In this document: piece by piece, positions 9,227 through 18,743 of the stretch
Layout: each line of letters opens with the position of its first letter
Position numbering within the stretch: position 1 is the stretch's first letter
From: an uncultured Pseudomonadota bacterium
Lineage (GTDB): Bacteria > Pseudomonadota > Gammaproteobacteria > Steroidobacterales > Steroidobacteraceae
Reading direction: 5' to 3'
Length of the DNA stretch: 64,000 bases
NCBI GenBank assembly: GCA_903828595.1
Contig: CAIKMS010000023.1
Coordinates: 124,001-188,000 of the forward strand
Notes under the pieces: model-generated
Database searches by the model: none
What the model was told of the DNA's origin: nothing
Seen by the model: only the letters and a program-made list of their open reading frames with translations
Translations under genes and position numbers: made by a program

Positions 9227-11845
9227 ATGAGTGACCTTTCCCTGCCCACCCTACAAGCCGTGCTACCCGCCTTAGCGCCGGAGGCTTTGTGTGTCACCGC
9301 CACGCGGCGGCAAATGCACGAGTTGTTGCGGGTGCAAGCGCAGTCGGAGCAAGCACTGGGCAAGACGGTCTGGAAAACAGCGCAGGTCGTACCGTGGGAG
9401 GCCTACCTTAAGCAGGTGTGGAGTTCGGTTAGCCAGGACACGCGTGCCTTGTTAGATGACGCCACGGCCTTACGCTTGTGGCGAAGCCTAATCAGCGACA
9501 GTGACAGTGGATCGACGTTGCTTGATCAGCGGCAAACCGCGCAGGCTGCATACCGCAGCTATCAGCTGGCCTGCCAATGGCAGATCCCTATGGAGTCCAT
9601 GAGGCCGCAAACACCCGAGGAGGCCGCGTTCAAAGACTGGGCCAGCCGCTACCAAACGCTGCTGGCGGATAAGGGATTTATTGATAACGCGCAATTGTCA
9701 GGCCTGCTGCTGGATCAACCCATCGATGTCAAACGCCCGTTGTTTGTTCATGGCTTAGGCGACGCGCCGCCTGCCAGCCGAGCACTCATGCAACACTGGA
9801 GCCGTCTAGGCCAGCCCGTGCACACCGTTCAGGCACCGCCCATCGGCATTACCCCGCGCACAAAGCCTGTGCGAAGTCCTGAAGATGAACTTCAGGCGTG
9901 CGCGGCGTGGGTTCTGGCGCGGATATCGTTGCAACCCGATGCGCGCCTGGTTATCCAATGGCCTCGTTTAAAAGATCAGGCTCCGGCGTTACTGCGCCGG
10001 CTGGATGATCTGTTGTATCCGTTATCCCTGCGCCCGGGCGCACCACCCGAACGCCCCTATGCCTTGGCCAGCAGTATGGCCTTGAGCGAATTTGGGGTAG
10101 TGCACTGCGCCTTACAGTTGCTGGAACTGGCGCGCAGTCACGTGCCTTTATCACGCCTAAGCCACGTATTGCGCAGCCCGTACCTTAGCGGTGATGAGAC
10201 AGCTAGTGGCGAGCGCGCCAAGCTCGATGTGCGCCTGCGCGCGGATTACCAGCACGAATGGCACGGTGAGCAACTGCTTCACGCCCTGAAAAGTGGACTG
10301 ATGAAGCCGTTGCAGCCGCTCACGCCCTTATTGGAGTCTTTGCGTACCCCCACGCTTTTGTCACTGGAAGCCTGGGCGAGCCTGTTTGGTCGAGCGCTCA
10401 ATGACGCGGGTTGGCCCGGCAGCCGTCGGCTGCAGTCAGATGAATACCAGACCGTTGAAAAGTTTAAATCCGCCCTAGCCGAGTTGGCTTTGCGATCGCG
10501 CGTCTTGCCCGCGCTGACTTTAGAGCAGGCTTTGGATGAACTGCTGGAGGTCACTCGGGGTATCGAGTTCCAGCCCGAGGCGGGGAACGCCTCGGTGTTG
10601 TTCATGGACGGACCCACTAACCTGGGCTACCCGGTGGAGGGTTTATGGGTGGCAGGCTTAGACACCACGCGCTTTCCTGCGAGCCTGCAGCCCGATCCCT
10701 TTCTGCCTTTGCAGGCCCAGCGCGACGCCGGCTTGCCCGGTGCTAGTCCGGTCGACGGCGGCAAACAAGCGCAACGTTTACTGCAAGACTGGCAGTCCTG
10801 GGCGGGTGAGTTAGTCTTATCAGTTGCCGCTTTTGACGGCAAAGCCGAGCAAAGGCCTAGCCCGTTATTAAATGGCTTAGAAGAGTTGCCGCCGCAACCC
10901 GTACCCAGTCGCTACGCCAGTCTCATACGCAGTCTTTCCAGCCGTGAGCCGTCCCCCAACGATGCGCTGCCGGCTTTGCTGCCCGGCGCCCCCATTACCG
11001 GTGGCAGCGCGGCGCTGGAAGATCAGGCAGCCTGTGCGTTTCGTGCGGCTTTACGCGGGCGTTTTGGGGTTCGTGAGTTGGGCGATCCAGGCCCCGGCAT
11101 TGCCGCGACCCTACGCGGCAAGCTGGCTCATGCCGCGCTGGCACACCTGTGGAAAGACTTAAAAAACTCCGACACCCTCAACGCCTTAAACAGCACCGAG
11201 CAGGACGATGCGGTGCGCCTGGCCATTGAAGCGGCAAAGCGCGAGCTGAAAGACTCCTTACCGGTGGGTCGCCTGGCTGACCTGGAGTATCAGTGGCTGC
11301 AGCGGGTGATCAAGCGCAGCCTAACGGTGGACTCGCAGCGTCCTGCCTTCACGGTGATTGCCATCGAGCAGGCCATGGAGTTTGATTTTGAGGGACACGC
11401 GCTACGAATCAAGATCGATAGGTTAGATGAACTGAGCACGGGCGAGCGGGTACTGATCGACTACAAAACCGGACGAACGGTGTCCCAGCGCTGGTTTGAA
11501 GAACCGTTGCGTGATGTGCAGTTGCCGTTATATGCCGCCCATCTGTCCCATACCCCACAGGCCCTGGTACATGCCCATTTGCCGGTCTCTTGTGATCCGT
11601 ACAAGGGTAGAGCAGAGGCTTTGGGGTTAACACCCGGTTTGACTCTCACTGAGATCCCCTACGACGATACGATAGCCGCGTGGAGGCGACAGACCCAGCA
11701 GTTGGCGAATGACTTTATCCAGGGTCGCGCCGAAGTAGCACCCCAACCCGATGCGTGTCGGTATTGCTCCCATGCGATTGTCTGTCGGGTGGTCAGCGAT
11801 CCGGCCGAGGCGAGCAGCGCGGGCGAGGGTAACGTGCATGATTAA
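9227..11845 (+). CDS. AddB-like PD-(D/E)XK nuclease / inactive helicase subunit
   Basis: The product is 872 aa and resembles the proteobacterial 'probable DNA repair protein' paired with an AddA helicase. The pair would process double-strand DNA ends for RecA in place of RecBCD. The C-terminal nuclease has the core at about residues 720-750: IKIDRLDELSTGERVLIDYKTG, with the D and DYK catalytic residues. A cysteine in DQAACAFRAALRGR (about residue 603) and the C-terminal CRYCSHAIVC cluster (about residues 845-855) fit the four-cysteine iron-sulfur staple of AddB/Cas4-type nucleases. The N-terminal two thirds resemble a degenerate UvrD fold without a Walker A. ATG 9227 follows a 176-bp gap with no good SD. 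The gene overlaps addA by 8 bases. Confidence 0.9.
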   Translation: MSDLSLPTLQAVLPALAPEALCVTATRRQMHELLRVQAQSEQALGKTVWKTAQVVPWEAYLKQVWSSVSQDTRALLDDATALRLWRSLISDSDSGSTLLDQRQTAQAAYRSYQLACQWQIPMESMRPQTPEEAAFKDWASRYQTLLADKGFIDNAQLSGLLLDQPIDVKRPLFVHGLGDAPPASRALMQHWSRLGQPVHTVQAPPIGITPRTKPVRSPEDELQACAAWVLARISLQPDARLVIQWPRLKDQAPALLRRLDDLLYPLSLRPGAPPERPYALASSMALSEFGVVHCALQLLELARSHVPLSRLSHVLRSPYLSGDETASGERAKLDVRLRADYQHEWHGEQLLHALKSGLMKPLQPLTPLLESLRTPTLLSLEAWASLFGRALNDAGWPGSRRLQSDEYQTVEKFKSALAELALRSRVLPALTLEQALDELLEVTRGIEFQPEAGNASVLFMDGPTNLGYPVEGLWVAGLDTTRFPASLQPDPFLPLQAQRDAGLPGASPVDGGKQAQRLLQDWQSWAGELVLSVAAFDGKAEQRPSPLLNGLEELPPQPVPSRYASLIRSLSSREPSPNDALPALLPGAPITGGSAALEDQAACAFRAALRGRFGVRELGDPGPGIAATLRGKLAHAALAHLWKDLKNSDTLNALNSTEQDDAVRLAIEAAKRELKDSLPVGRLADLEYQWLQRVIKRSLTVDSQRPAFTVIAIEQAMEFDFEGHALRIKIDRLDELSTGERVLIDYKTGRTVSQRWFEEPLRDVQLPLYAAHLSHTPQALVHAHLPVSCDPYKGRAEALGLTPGLTLTEIPYDDTIAAWRRQTQQLANDFIQGRAEVAPQPDACRYCSHAIVCRVVSDPAEASSAGEGNVHD

Positions 11846-14800
11846 CGCATCACCGGCTGATCATTCGCTGCATCAGGACGCGGATGCCCAAGCTCGCCTT
11901 GAGGCCTTGGATCCTACGCGGTCCTTTATTGTGCAAGCACCGGCGGGTTCGGGAAAGACAACGCTGTTAACCCAACGCTGTTTAAGTCTGTTATCCAAAG
12001 CGCGCGTACCCGAAGAAGTGTTGGCCATCACCTTCACGGTTAAGGCCGCCGCCGAGATGCGCGGTCGGGTGTTAGGCGCTCTAGAGGCTGCGCTCAAACA
12101 AACGCCGGTCAGCTCCAGCAACGAGCAAACCACGCGCGATCTGGCGATCCAAGTACTCGCGCAGGGTCAACGCCAAGGCTGGTCTTTAACGCAAGATCCC
12201 GGTCGCCTGCGTATGCAGACTTTTGATTCTCTCAATCAATGGTTGGCCAGTCGGCTGCCCATCCTGGCAGGCACCGGAGCGGCACCTAAGGTTTGTCTGG
12301 AGCCGCAGGCCCTGTATGCAAAGGCCGCTAACCAGGTGTTGTCGCGATTGGATGAAGCCAGTGACTTTGGACAATCGCTGACTCTGGTGCTGGCCTGGTT
12401 AGATAACGAAGTCGGACGATTTATCGAGTTAATCGCGCAGATGCTGTCGCGTCGCGATCAGTGGTTACGTCACGTCGCTGACGGTGAGTTAGCCCGCGAT
12501 CCGGCTGCGGTACGCGCGCGACTGGAGTCGGCCTTAGAAGAAGTTATCGTTGACGGTCTTAAATCAGCTTGCGCTGTATGGCCAGAGCCATCACGCGCGC
12601 TCGCGCTGGAACATCTGCATATGTCGTTGTCGCAGGCACCCGAGGATCAGGTGACAGCCGCGCAGCCGTGGCTCACCGTTCTGGCAGGTCTGCCTGAGCT
12701 TGACGCACGGGTTGAGTGTCGGCAATTGTGGGAGCGTACGCTGACGTTGTTGCTCACCAAAGCGGGTGAACTGCGGCGCACGGTGACTAAGAACGAAGGC
12801 TTTCCCCCCACCGGCGTTAAGGCTAAAGAAGCGAAAGCCGCGTTCATCGAGTATCTGCAGAGCTTACAGGCCATTCCGCAATTAGCCCCGACCTTAGCTC
12901 AGGTACGCAAGCTGCCACCGCAACGCTACGGTGACGAGCAGTGGGACGTGCTTAAGGCGATTGTGTCGGTGTTAACCGGCGCCGCGGCAACACTGGAATT
13001 GGTTTTTGCCCAGCAAGGGGAAGTGGACTTCGTGGCCGTTTCACGTGCGGCTTTGCAGTCACTGGGTGGAGAGGGTGATCCCAGCGACTTTGCCCTGCGC
13101 CTGGATTACCGACTACAGCACTTATTGGTTGATGAGTTTCAAGACACCTCCGCCGGACAGATTGCGCTGTTAGAGCGACTCACCAGTGGCTTCATGCCCG
13201 ATGATGGGCGTACCGTCTTCTTGGTGGGCGATCCCATGCAATCGGTCTATCGCTTTCGCGAAGCCGACGTGGCGCTGTTTTTAAAGGTGCGCGATGAAGG
13301 CTTAGGCTCGTTGCCCATCCGCTCCTTGGTACTGGAGCGTAACTTTCGCTCGCAGCCGGTTTTGGTGAACTGGGTTAATCGCGTTTTTTCCAGGGTATTT
13401 GCAGCTCAAGATGATCTAAGAAGCGGTGCCGTGCGTTATTCACCGGCTCGCGCGCGAGAGGTCCCTGAGATTCACCCGGGCGTTCATCTGGTGCCGCTGG
13501 TCAACGCGAGTCCGCTTGAGGAAGGCCGTGCGGTGGCGCAATTGATCCAGGCCCTACAGCGCGATGAGCCGTCGGCATCGATCGCCGTATTAGGTCGAGC
13601 CCGTAAGCATCTGGCGACGGTCGCCCAGGCACTAACGGCACAGAACATCCCCTTTCAAGGGGTTGAACTGATGCATCTAAAGGATCGACTCGCCGTGCGC
13701 GATTTGGTCAGTCTAACGCGCGCCGTTTGCCATTTAGGCGACCGCGAGGCGTGGATCGCCTGTTTACGCGCGCCGTTTTGTGGGCTGGGATTAAGTGATC
13801 TCTATCTGTTACTGGCCGGAGATTCTCGCGCGCTGGTGCACGACTTAAGTCTGGATCCGTCTCGCTTGGCATTAATCGATGCCAACGCACAAAGCCGCCT
13901 GTTGCGCACCGTGCAGCTCATCGATGCGGCGCGGCAAGACCGGGGCCGGCGCCGTTTGGCTGCCTGCATTGAGTCACTGTGGTTAGCGCTCGGAGGACCG
14001 GCGACGCTGGAGGATAGTGCGGATCTGACTAACGTGGAGACGTTCTGGGCCCGTCTGGATGAGCTGGAGCACGGCGGCGACCTCGAAGACCCGGCACGCC
14101 TCATGGATCAGTTGGCCAAGCTGTACGCGGCGACGGACCCAAAGGCGACGGACCGGCTGCAGTTAATGACGGTACATCACGCTAAGGGCCTGGAGTGGGA
14201 CCATGTCATATTGGTGGGCTTAAGCCGCGATGTGCAGGCTGACAAGGCGCAACTGTTGCATTGGCAGAGTTGGGAGCGCAGCGCTGATGACCCGGCGTTA
14301 GTCCTAGCCCCGGTGCGCGCTCGCGCTTCCACCGAAGAACCTATCCAAGAGTGGATCGCCCAGCTGGAAAAGACTCGCGCGCAGCACGAGCGCAAGCGAC
14401 TGTTGTATGTCGCGACTACCCGCGCGATTCGCTCGCTGCATTTGGTAGCCAGTGTGGAGCAGCGTGAGGACGGCACGTACAAATCAGCGCCCGCCCAATC
14501 AGCCTTAGGCGTGCTTGAGCCTGGCCTTGAAGGGGAGTGGGAGCAAGCGTTGAGTCGCGCCGTGCCGTATGTTAGGGCGCCGATCACTAGCCACACACCA
14601 CACCTGCTTAGCCAGCGCCTGATTTCAGGCTGGACTACCCCGCAGCCTGAAGAGCGGCTGCGATTGCAATCGCGATCGTTTACTCCGACTGAAGGACCGC
14701 AATTTATTTGGGTCAGCGAACCGGCCCGACATGCCGGTACCTTAGTTCATGAGGAATTAGCGTTCTGGGTGGCCAGCCAAAATCGAGTTGCCAGACCGCA

Positions 14801-15239
14801 GCACTGGCGACGCCGGCTGCGTGAAGCCGGTTTAAGTAATGGCGATTTGGACACGGCTGCCCGGCGCGTAGAGCTTGCACTAGAGGCAATTGCTAAAGAC
14901 CCGCGCGGTCAATGGATCTTGCGTAACGATCATCTAGCCAGCGCCTGTGAGTTGGCGTTGTCCGGCATCGATGCGGGCGAAGTCGTTAACATTGTTATCG
15001 ACCGCACCTTTATCGATGAAAAGGGCATACGCTGGATTATTGATTACAAAACCAGTTCGCATGAGGGTGCCGGACTGGAGGCGTTTTTAGATGAGCAAAA
15101 AAACCGCTACCAAGCGCAATTAGAACGTTATGCACGACTCATGAGTCGTTACGATCCGCACCATCCTCAACGTTTGGCACTGTACTTCCCGCTGCTGCAG
15201 GGCTGGCGAGAATGGCAGCCGGCGCCGGCGCAATCATAA
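11838..15239 (+). CDS. AddA-like UvrD helicase-nuclease
   Basis: The product is 1133 aa, a superfamily 1A ATP-dependent helicase with a C-terminal nuclease; it forms the motor of the two-gene recombination nuclease. Motifs in order: Walker A QAPAGSGKTT (33-42), Walker B LLVDEFQDTS, motif III VGDPMQSVYRFREAD, motif IV LERNFRSQ, motif V MTVHHAKGLEWD, motif VI RKRLLYVATTRAI. The C-terminus carries a PD-(D/E)XK core, IIDYKTS (about residue 1067), then QAQLERYARLM, matching the QxxxY nuclease motif. ATG 11838 overlaps the AddB stop by 8 bases; the longer open frame upstream lies inside addB. TTA codons are frequent, as in most neighbours. Both nuclease motifs look intact, so both strands could be cut. 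Confidence 0.94.
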   Translation: MINASPADHSLHQDADAQARLEALDPTRSFIVQAPAGSGKTTLLTQRCLSLLSKARVPEEVLAITFTVKAAAEMRGRVLGALEAALKQTPVSSSNEQTTRDLAIQVLAQGQRQGWSLTQDPGRLRMQTFDSLNQWLASRLPILAGTGAAPKVCLEPQALYAKAANQVLSRLDEASDFGQSLTLVLAWLDNEVGRFIELIAQMLSRRDQWLRHVADGELARDPAAVRARLESALEEVIVDGLKSACAVWPEPSRALALEHLHMSLSQAPEDQVTAAQPWLTVLAGLPELDARVECRQLWERTLTLLLTKAGELRRTVTKNEGFPPTGVKAKEAKAAFIEYLQSLQAIPQLAPTLAQVRKLPPQRYGDEQWDVLKAIVSVLTGAAATLELVFAQQGEVDFVAVSRAALQSLGGEGDPSDFALRLDYRLQHLLVDEFQDTSAGQIALLERLTSGFMPDDGRTVFLVGDPMQSVYRFREADVALFLKVRDEGLGSLPIRSLVLERNFRSQPVLVNWVNRVFSRVFAAQDDLRSGAVRYSPARAREVPEIHPGVHLVPLVNASPLEEGRAVAQLIQALQRDEPSASIAVLGRARKHLATVAQALTAQNIPFQGVELMHLKDRLAVRDLVSLTRAVCHLGDREAWIACLRAPFCGLGLSDLYLLLAGDSRALVHDLSLDPSRLALIDANAQSRLLRTVQLIDAARQDRGRRRLAACIESLWLALGGPATLEDSADLTNVETFWARLDELEHGGDLEDPARLMDQLAKLYAATDPKATDRLQLMTVHHAKGLEWDHVILVGLSRDVQADKAQLLHWQSWERSADDPALVLAPVRARASTEEPIQEWIAQLEKTRAQHERKRLLYVATTRAIRSLHLVASVEQREDGTYKSAPAQSALGVLEPGLEGEWEQALSRAVPYVRAPITSHTPHLLSQRLISGWTTPQPEERLRLQSRSFTPTEGPQFIWVSEPARHAGTLVHEELAFWVASQNRVARPQHWRRRLREAGLSNGDLDTAARRVELALEAIAKDPRGQWILRNDHLASACELALSGIDAGEVVNIVIDRTFIDEKGIRWIIDYKTSSHEGAGLEAFLDEQKNRYQAQLERYARLMSRYDPHHPQRLALYFPLLQGWREWQPAPAQS

Positions 15240-15277
15240 AACACAGCCTGCGTAGTCTTAGCCTGCGATCGTGTCAG

Positions 15278-16156
15278 TTAGTGGAATAGGCCGCTGTCAC
15301 TGACGCGATGTAAACGGATCTCAAACAGCTTAGGCCAGTTCTTACCGGTCACAAATAATCGATCGGCTTGAGCATCGTAGGCAATGCCATTGAGTACATC
15401 GGTCTGACCGGCAACGGTGTCGTTTGGACCGAGCAATCCCTTTAAATTAACCACACCAACCACCTGACCGGTCAGCGGGTTAATGCGCACGATCAGGTTG
15501 GTCTGCCAAAGGTTGGCGTAGACCTCGCCATTGACGTATTCCAGTTCGTTGAGGCGAGTCACCGGCTCACCCTGGTAAGTCACGGTTACACGACTTTTTT
15601 CTTGCAGTGTTTCTGGATCTAAAAATCGCAGCTGGCTGGTGCCATCACTCATGATTAAGCGATGCCCGTCCTGGGTCAGCGCCCAGCCTTCACCCGGATA
15701 GTGAAACTCACGAAGTTTTTTAAGACTCTTAAGGTCGTAGACAAAACCAAGCCCAGACTGCCAGGTCAGGCTAATGAGGCGGTCCTTCCATTGCACGAGG
15801 CCTTCGCCAAAATATTGAGCTGGAATTTTGACCAAAGCCAAGACCTGACCCGTATCCAGTTTTACCCTGCGGATCTCCGACTGGCCTTTTAAGCCGGTGC
15901 TTTCGTACAGCACCCCATCCAGGTAGAACAACCCTTCGGTGAACGCGTGCGTGTCATGGGGATAGGTATGCACGATTTCATAGGTGTACATCGGCACCTG
16001 TGCTGCTGCAGCAGCCACACCACTCGACCCTAACAGCGTGAGCCCGAGCAGCGCGATTGCCAGCAGTCGCCGACCACGGTGGAAGGTAGGGTGGCCGTTG
16101 CGGTTGAGATTGGCGTCAAGTCGTCCTAATGACCCACTTGAAGCGTCGGCGGTCAC
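15278..16156 (-). CDS. Glutaminyl-peptide cyclotransferase (plant-type fold)
   Basis: The product is 292 aa and converts N-terminal glutamine of exported proteins to pyroglutamate. It carries an N-terminal hydrophobic segment (about residues 30-50) and so is probably periplasmic or membrane-anchored. Bacterial/papaya-type QC motifs are present: HAFTEGLFY with the catalytic Glu, YESTGLKGQSEIR, LNELEYVNGEVYANLWQT (Asn, Glu and Trp), and LFVTGKNWPKLFEI (Lys). GTG 16156 overlaps the gspN stop as GTGA, making the enzyme the last, translationally coupled gene of the T2SS operon. The roughly 28-residue basic N-terminus before the hydrophobic segment is longer than usual, but no better start is visible. 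Confidence 0.93.
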   Translation of the reverse strand: MTADASSGSLGRLDANLNRNGHPTFHRGRRLLAIALLGLTLLGSSGVAAAAAQVPMYTYEIVHTYPHDTHAFTEGLFYLDGVLYESTGLKGQSEIRRVKLDTGQVLALVKIPAQYFGEGLVQWKDRLISLTWQSGLGFVYDLKSLKKLREFHYPGEGWALTQDGHRLIMSDGTSQLRFLDPETLQEKSRVTVTYQGEPVTRLNELEYVNGEVYANLWQTNLIVRINPLTGQVVGVVNLKGLLGPNDTVAGQTDVLNGIAYDAQADRLFVTGKNWPKLFEIRLHRVSDSGLFH

Positions 16157-16941
16157 GGCTGAAACGCTCCACTCATCGAGAAGGCCCGAGCCCCGTTAGC
16201 ATCGGGCGGGCCTAGCGTATTGACTAAATCGGTGAGATCCGCCGCAGCACCCCCACGCGCCAGCAGCGTGCCGTCGACCAGATAGGTACGGTCTGCTTTT
16301 AGGTGCAGCGTCGCGTTTAACCCTAAGCTACCCGACGTATCGCGCACCGTGCCGATGATTTCGTTGTCCTCACGACGCGGCGATTCATCAAACTGCACGG
16401 CAAAATCCCCCACGGTGGCAGCTAGCATAGGGGGGTGTAAGTGCAAAAACTCGATCTGACCTTTTAGTTGCGAAGGCCAGCCGTTGAGCAGTTCTACGGC
16501 GGGCATGTTGACCCGCAGATCACCGGTGCCGATCAATGAGTCACTTTGCCCGGCCAAAGCCCGCACCGTGGCTAAACCCATACTCATGCTGAGATCTTTC
16601 AGCACGATCTTGTTACCCGCATGCCACTCCACCAGAGCCTCGGCGTGGCCCGGTGGTGCTGTCATCGCGCCGTTGGGCACACCGGGTGGTATTTGCAGCG
16701 TCACCTGATAGCCGACGGCGGCTCGTAATAACGAGCCGGGATTAAACGACCAGTCCAAAGCCCCTAACGGGCGGTTATTAAAAGTTACCGAGTCCGCACC
16801 ACCGTTAAAGATCGTTCCATAAACGCCCTGTAAGGCCATGGGCGGTTGCACGCGATTGGCCACTAGCGAAGCCGGCAGATTAAAAGCCAGCACCAAAACA
16901 AATAAGCCTGTAGCCGGTAATAGCAGAGTTTTTAGACGCAC
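16153..16941 (-). CDS. gspN: Type II secretion system protein N
   Basis: The product is 262 aa, an inner-membrane-anchored accessory T2SS protein. One N-terminal TM helix (LLLPATGLFVLVLAFNLPASL, about residues 5-25) is followed by the GVYGTIFNGGADSV motif and the LDWSFNPGSLL segment characteristic of GspN. GTG 16941 is preceded by AAGGA with 6-base spacing. It lies after gspM with a 43-base gap and is coupled to the glutaminyl cyclase downstream. GspN is found only in some T2SS operons and its role is poorly defined. Confidence 0.88.
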   Translation of the reverse strand: MRLKTLLLPATGLFVLVLAFNLPASLVANRVQPPMALQGVYGTIFNGGADSVTFNNRPLGALDWSFNPGSLLRAAVGYQVTLQIPPGVPNGAMTAPPGHAEALVEWHAGNKIVLKDLSMSMGLATVRALAGQSDSLIGTGDLRVNMPAVELLNGWPSQLKGQIEFLHLHPPMLAATVGDFAVQFDESPRREDNEIIGTVRDTSGSLGLNATLHLKADRTYLVDGTLLARGGAAADLTDLVNTLGPPDANGARAFSMSGAFQP

Positions 16942-16984
16942 ACGGGTTCCTTAACGCGGATCAAGGACGTGGTAGCGCGCGGCT

Positions 16985-17512
16985 TCATGGCCGTGACAAG
17001 GTTACGCTGGCGCTAACCTGACCGGGGGCAGCCGCTCGATCAATCGAGGCGTTTTGCACCACGACGCCTTCGTTTTGTTGTAGCCGCACCAACCAGCCGG
17101 CCAGGGTGTCAAAGGAAGTGTTCTCCACGCGTATGCGCAACTGATTCTGGCCCACCGGATCGGTGCTGGCGATGGTGATGCCGGCCTCACGACTGCCGGC
17201 ATCCACCAACGCAGGCAAGGACTGTCCGGATGGGTTGGGCACCGGTGCAGCGGCAATCGCCGGCGCCACACTTTGGATATAAGCGTAATCAGCCCGCTTA
17301 GTCTGCAGCCGCTTTTCCATTTTGGTCAGCGATGATTGCAAGGCCGAAAAAACCGACAGCAGCAGCAGAATGGGAACCACGATAGCGGCTACTCGCAGCA
17401 AACGTTGTTCGCTGGCCGCACGTCCATCGTACCAAAGCCGCAACTGCGCCAGACGCGGCGCCACTGTTGAGTTCAGTGAGTCCGTTAAAGACTTAAAATT
17501 TAAGCTGCTCAT
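16985..17512 (-). CDS. gspM: Type II secretion system protein M
   Basis: The product is a 175-aa bitopic inner-membrane protein that binds GspL and GspE to form the assembly platform. A single TM segment (VAAIVVPILLLLSVFSAL, about residues 41-58) is followed by a periplasmic ferredoxin-like domain with a short coiled coil. The length is normal (about 160-180 aa). ATG 17512 overlaps the gspL stop (ATGA). Confidence 0.9.
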   Translation of the reverse strand: MSSLNFKSLTDSLNSTVAPRLAQLRLWYDGRAASEQRLLRVAAIVVPILLLLSVFSALQSSLTKMEKRLQTKRADYAYIQSVAPAIAAAPVPNPSGQSLPALVDAGSREAGITIASTDPVGQNQLRIRVENTSFDTLAGWLVRLQQNEGVVVQNASIDRAAAPGQVSASVTLSRP

Positions 17513-18732
17513 CCTGCGCCCTTGATCTGAACATGACCTTGGTAACGCGTCTCGTGCTGCGTGGTGCTTTGCATGAGCGCAGCAAAGCCCTGGCTGCTGA
17601 TCGCTTTTTGGAACTGGTCGATGGTGCCTACGGCCGGCGCATCGACGGTCAGATCGGTCGTCCCGTCGTGATAACTTAAAGCGGTAATCTTTAAATCAGG
17701 CGATGCGGCCAGCGCGGTGGATACGGCACTGAGCGCGCCAAGCATACCGGTGTGACCGGCTGACCCCATGCTGCGCACGCGAGACTCCACTAAAGCACGC
17801 GCGCTGGTGACGGCAGGGTGGCTGAGTTCAGGCAGCGTCTGATGCAACAGGGTCAACATTTGCTGATCCAGTTTTTTCTCCTCGGCTTGCACATGCCACA
17901 TACCCAGTACCAGAGTCGCCAAATGCAACACCACCAAAGCGGCACTTAAAGCGCCCGCTAAACGCCAGCGCTGCCATTGCTCAGAATAGTCGCCACGAAC
18001 GGTGTAGGCACCCTGCAGCAAGCTAAACGGAGGGTCGTTAATCGCCCCGGCGGCCAACAAAGGCAATGCACCATCGGCCAACAGCTGCACGGTCAGTGAA
18101 CCCACGTGAGATTTCAGGACTTCGAACTCGCCTTGATGACGCTCCCAATCGGCCTGACCGGCATACACCAGAACATGACAGGATGGCGCATCCAGCGCAG
18201 GCGGCAAGCCCGCTAAGCGCAGACTGGGTCCCAAGGGATCAGCCTCCAGGCTCAAAGCAAAACCGCCTATAGGTCGAACCAGGATCTCGTCACCCTGGCA
18301 GACCACCACCGTATGGCCGGGGTTTGCAGGCACCACCATCGACTCGGCGTACAGTGCCCTGGGCGTAATGCCCGCCTGGGCTAGCGTATTTAACCAGCGT
18401 TGCATTAACGCGCCGTCAACCACAGCCGTGGGGACTTTCGTACCCACCGGCCGGCCAACAGCAAAATGCATGTCCTCAACGTCACCGGCGATACTTTCTT
18501 CCAGCGCGTAAGGCAGCGCCGCCATCAGCCGTCCGGACTTTACCGGCACATCCGGCTCGGCCAAGGTCACATCGCCCGCCGGCACCAGGACCAGCGCACG
18601 GTGCCCGGCGGCAGCGGCAGAGGCCTCGCTTAAGGTTCCGTGCTGGCAACGACTTACCGGCTCGCCTTGGCCGTTAACCAACAGCCACTCCACGTGCTCA
18701 ACCGACTGTAAGCGCAGTACGCAGTAATCCAC
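17509..18732 (-). CDS. gspL: Type II secretion system protein L
   Basis: The product is 407 aa. The N-terminal cytoplasmic actin-like domain (about residues 1-240), including LMAALPYALEESIAGDVEDMHFA, docks the ATPase GspE. A TM helix follows (LAGALSAALVVLHLATLVLGMW, about residues 259-280), then a periplasmic ferredoxin-like domain that pairs with GspM. It starts at GTG 18732, 11 bases after the gspK stop. Motif content and position between gspK and gspM make the assignment firm. Confidence 0.93.
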   Translation of the reverse strand: MDYCVLRLQSVEHVEWLLVNGQGEPVSRCQHGTLSEASAAAAGHRALVLVPAGDVTLAEPDVPVKSGRLMAALPYALEESIAGDVEDMHFAVGRPVGTKVPTAVVDGALMQRWLNTLAQAGITPRALYAESMVVPANPGHTVVVCQGDEILVRPIGGFALSLEADPLGPSLRLAGLPPALDAPSCHVLVYAGQADWERHQGEFEVLKSHVGSLTVQLLADGALPLLAAGAINDPPFSLLQGAYTVRGDYSEQWQRWRLAGALSAALVVLHLATLVLGMWHVQAEEKKLDQQMLTLLHQTLPELSHPAVTSARALVESRVRSMGSAGHTGMLGALSAVSTALAASPDLKITALSYHDGTTDLTVDAPAVGTIDQFQKAISSQGFAALMQSTTQHETRYQGHVQIKGAG

Positions 18733-18743
18733 TTGTTACATCC

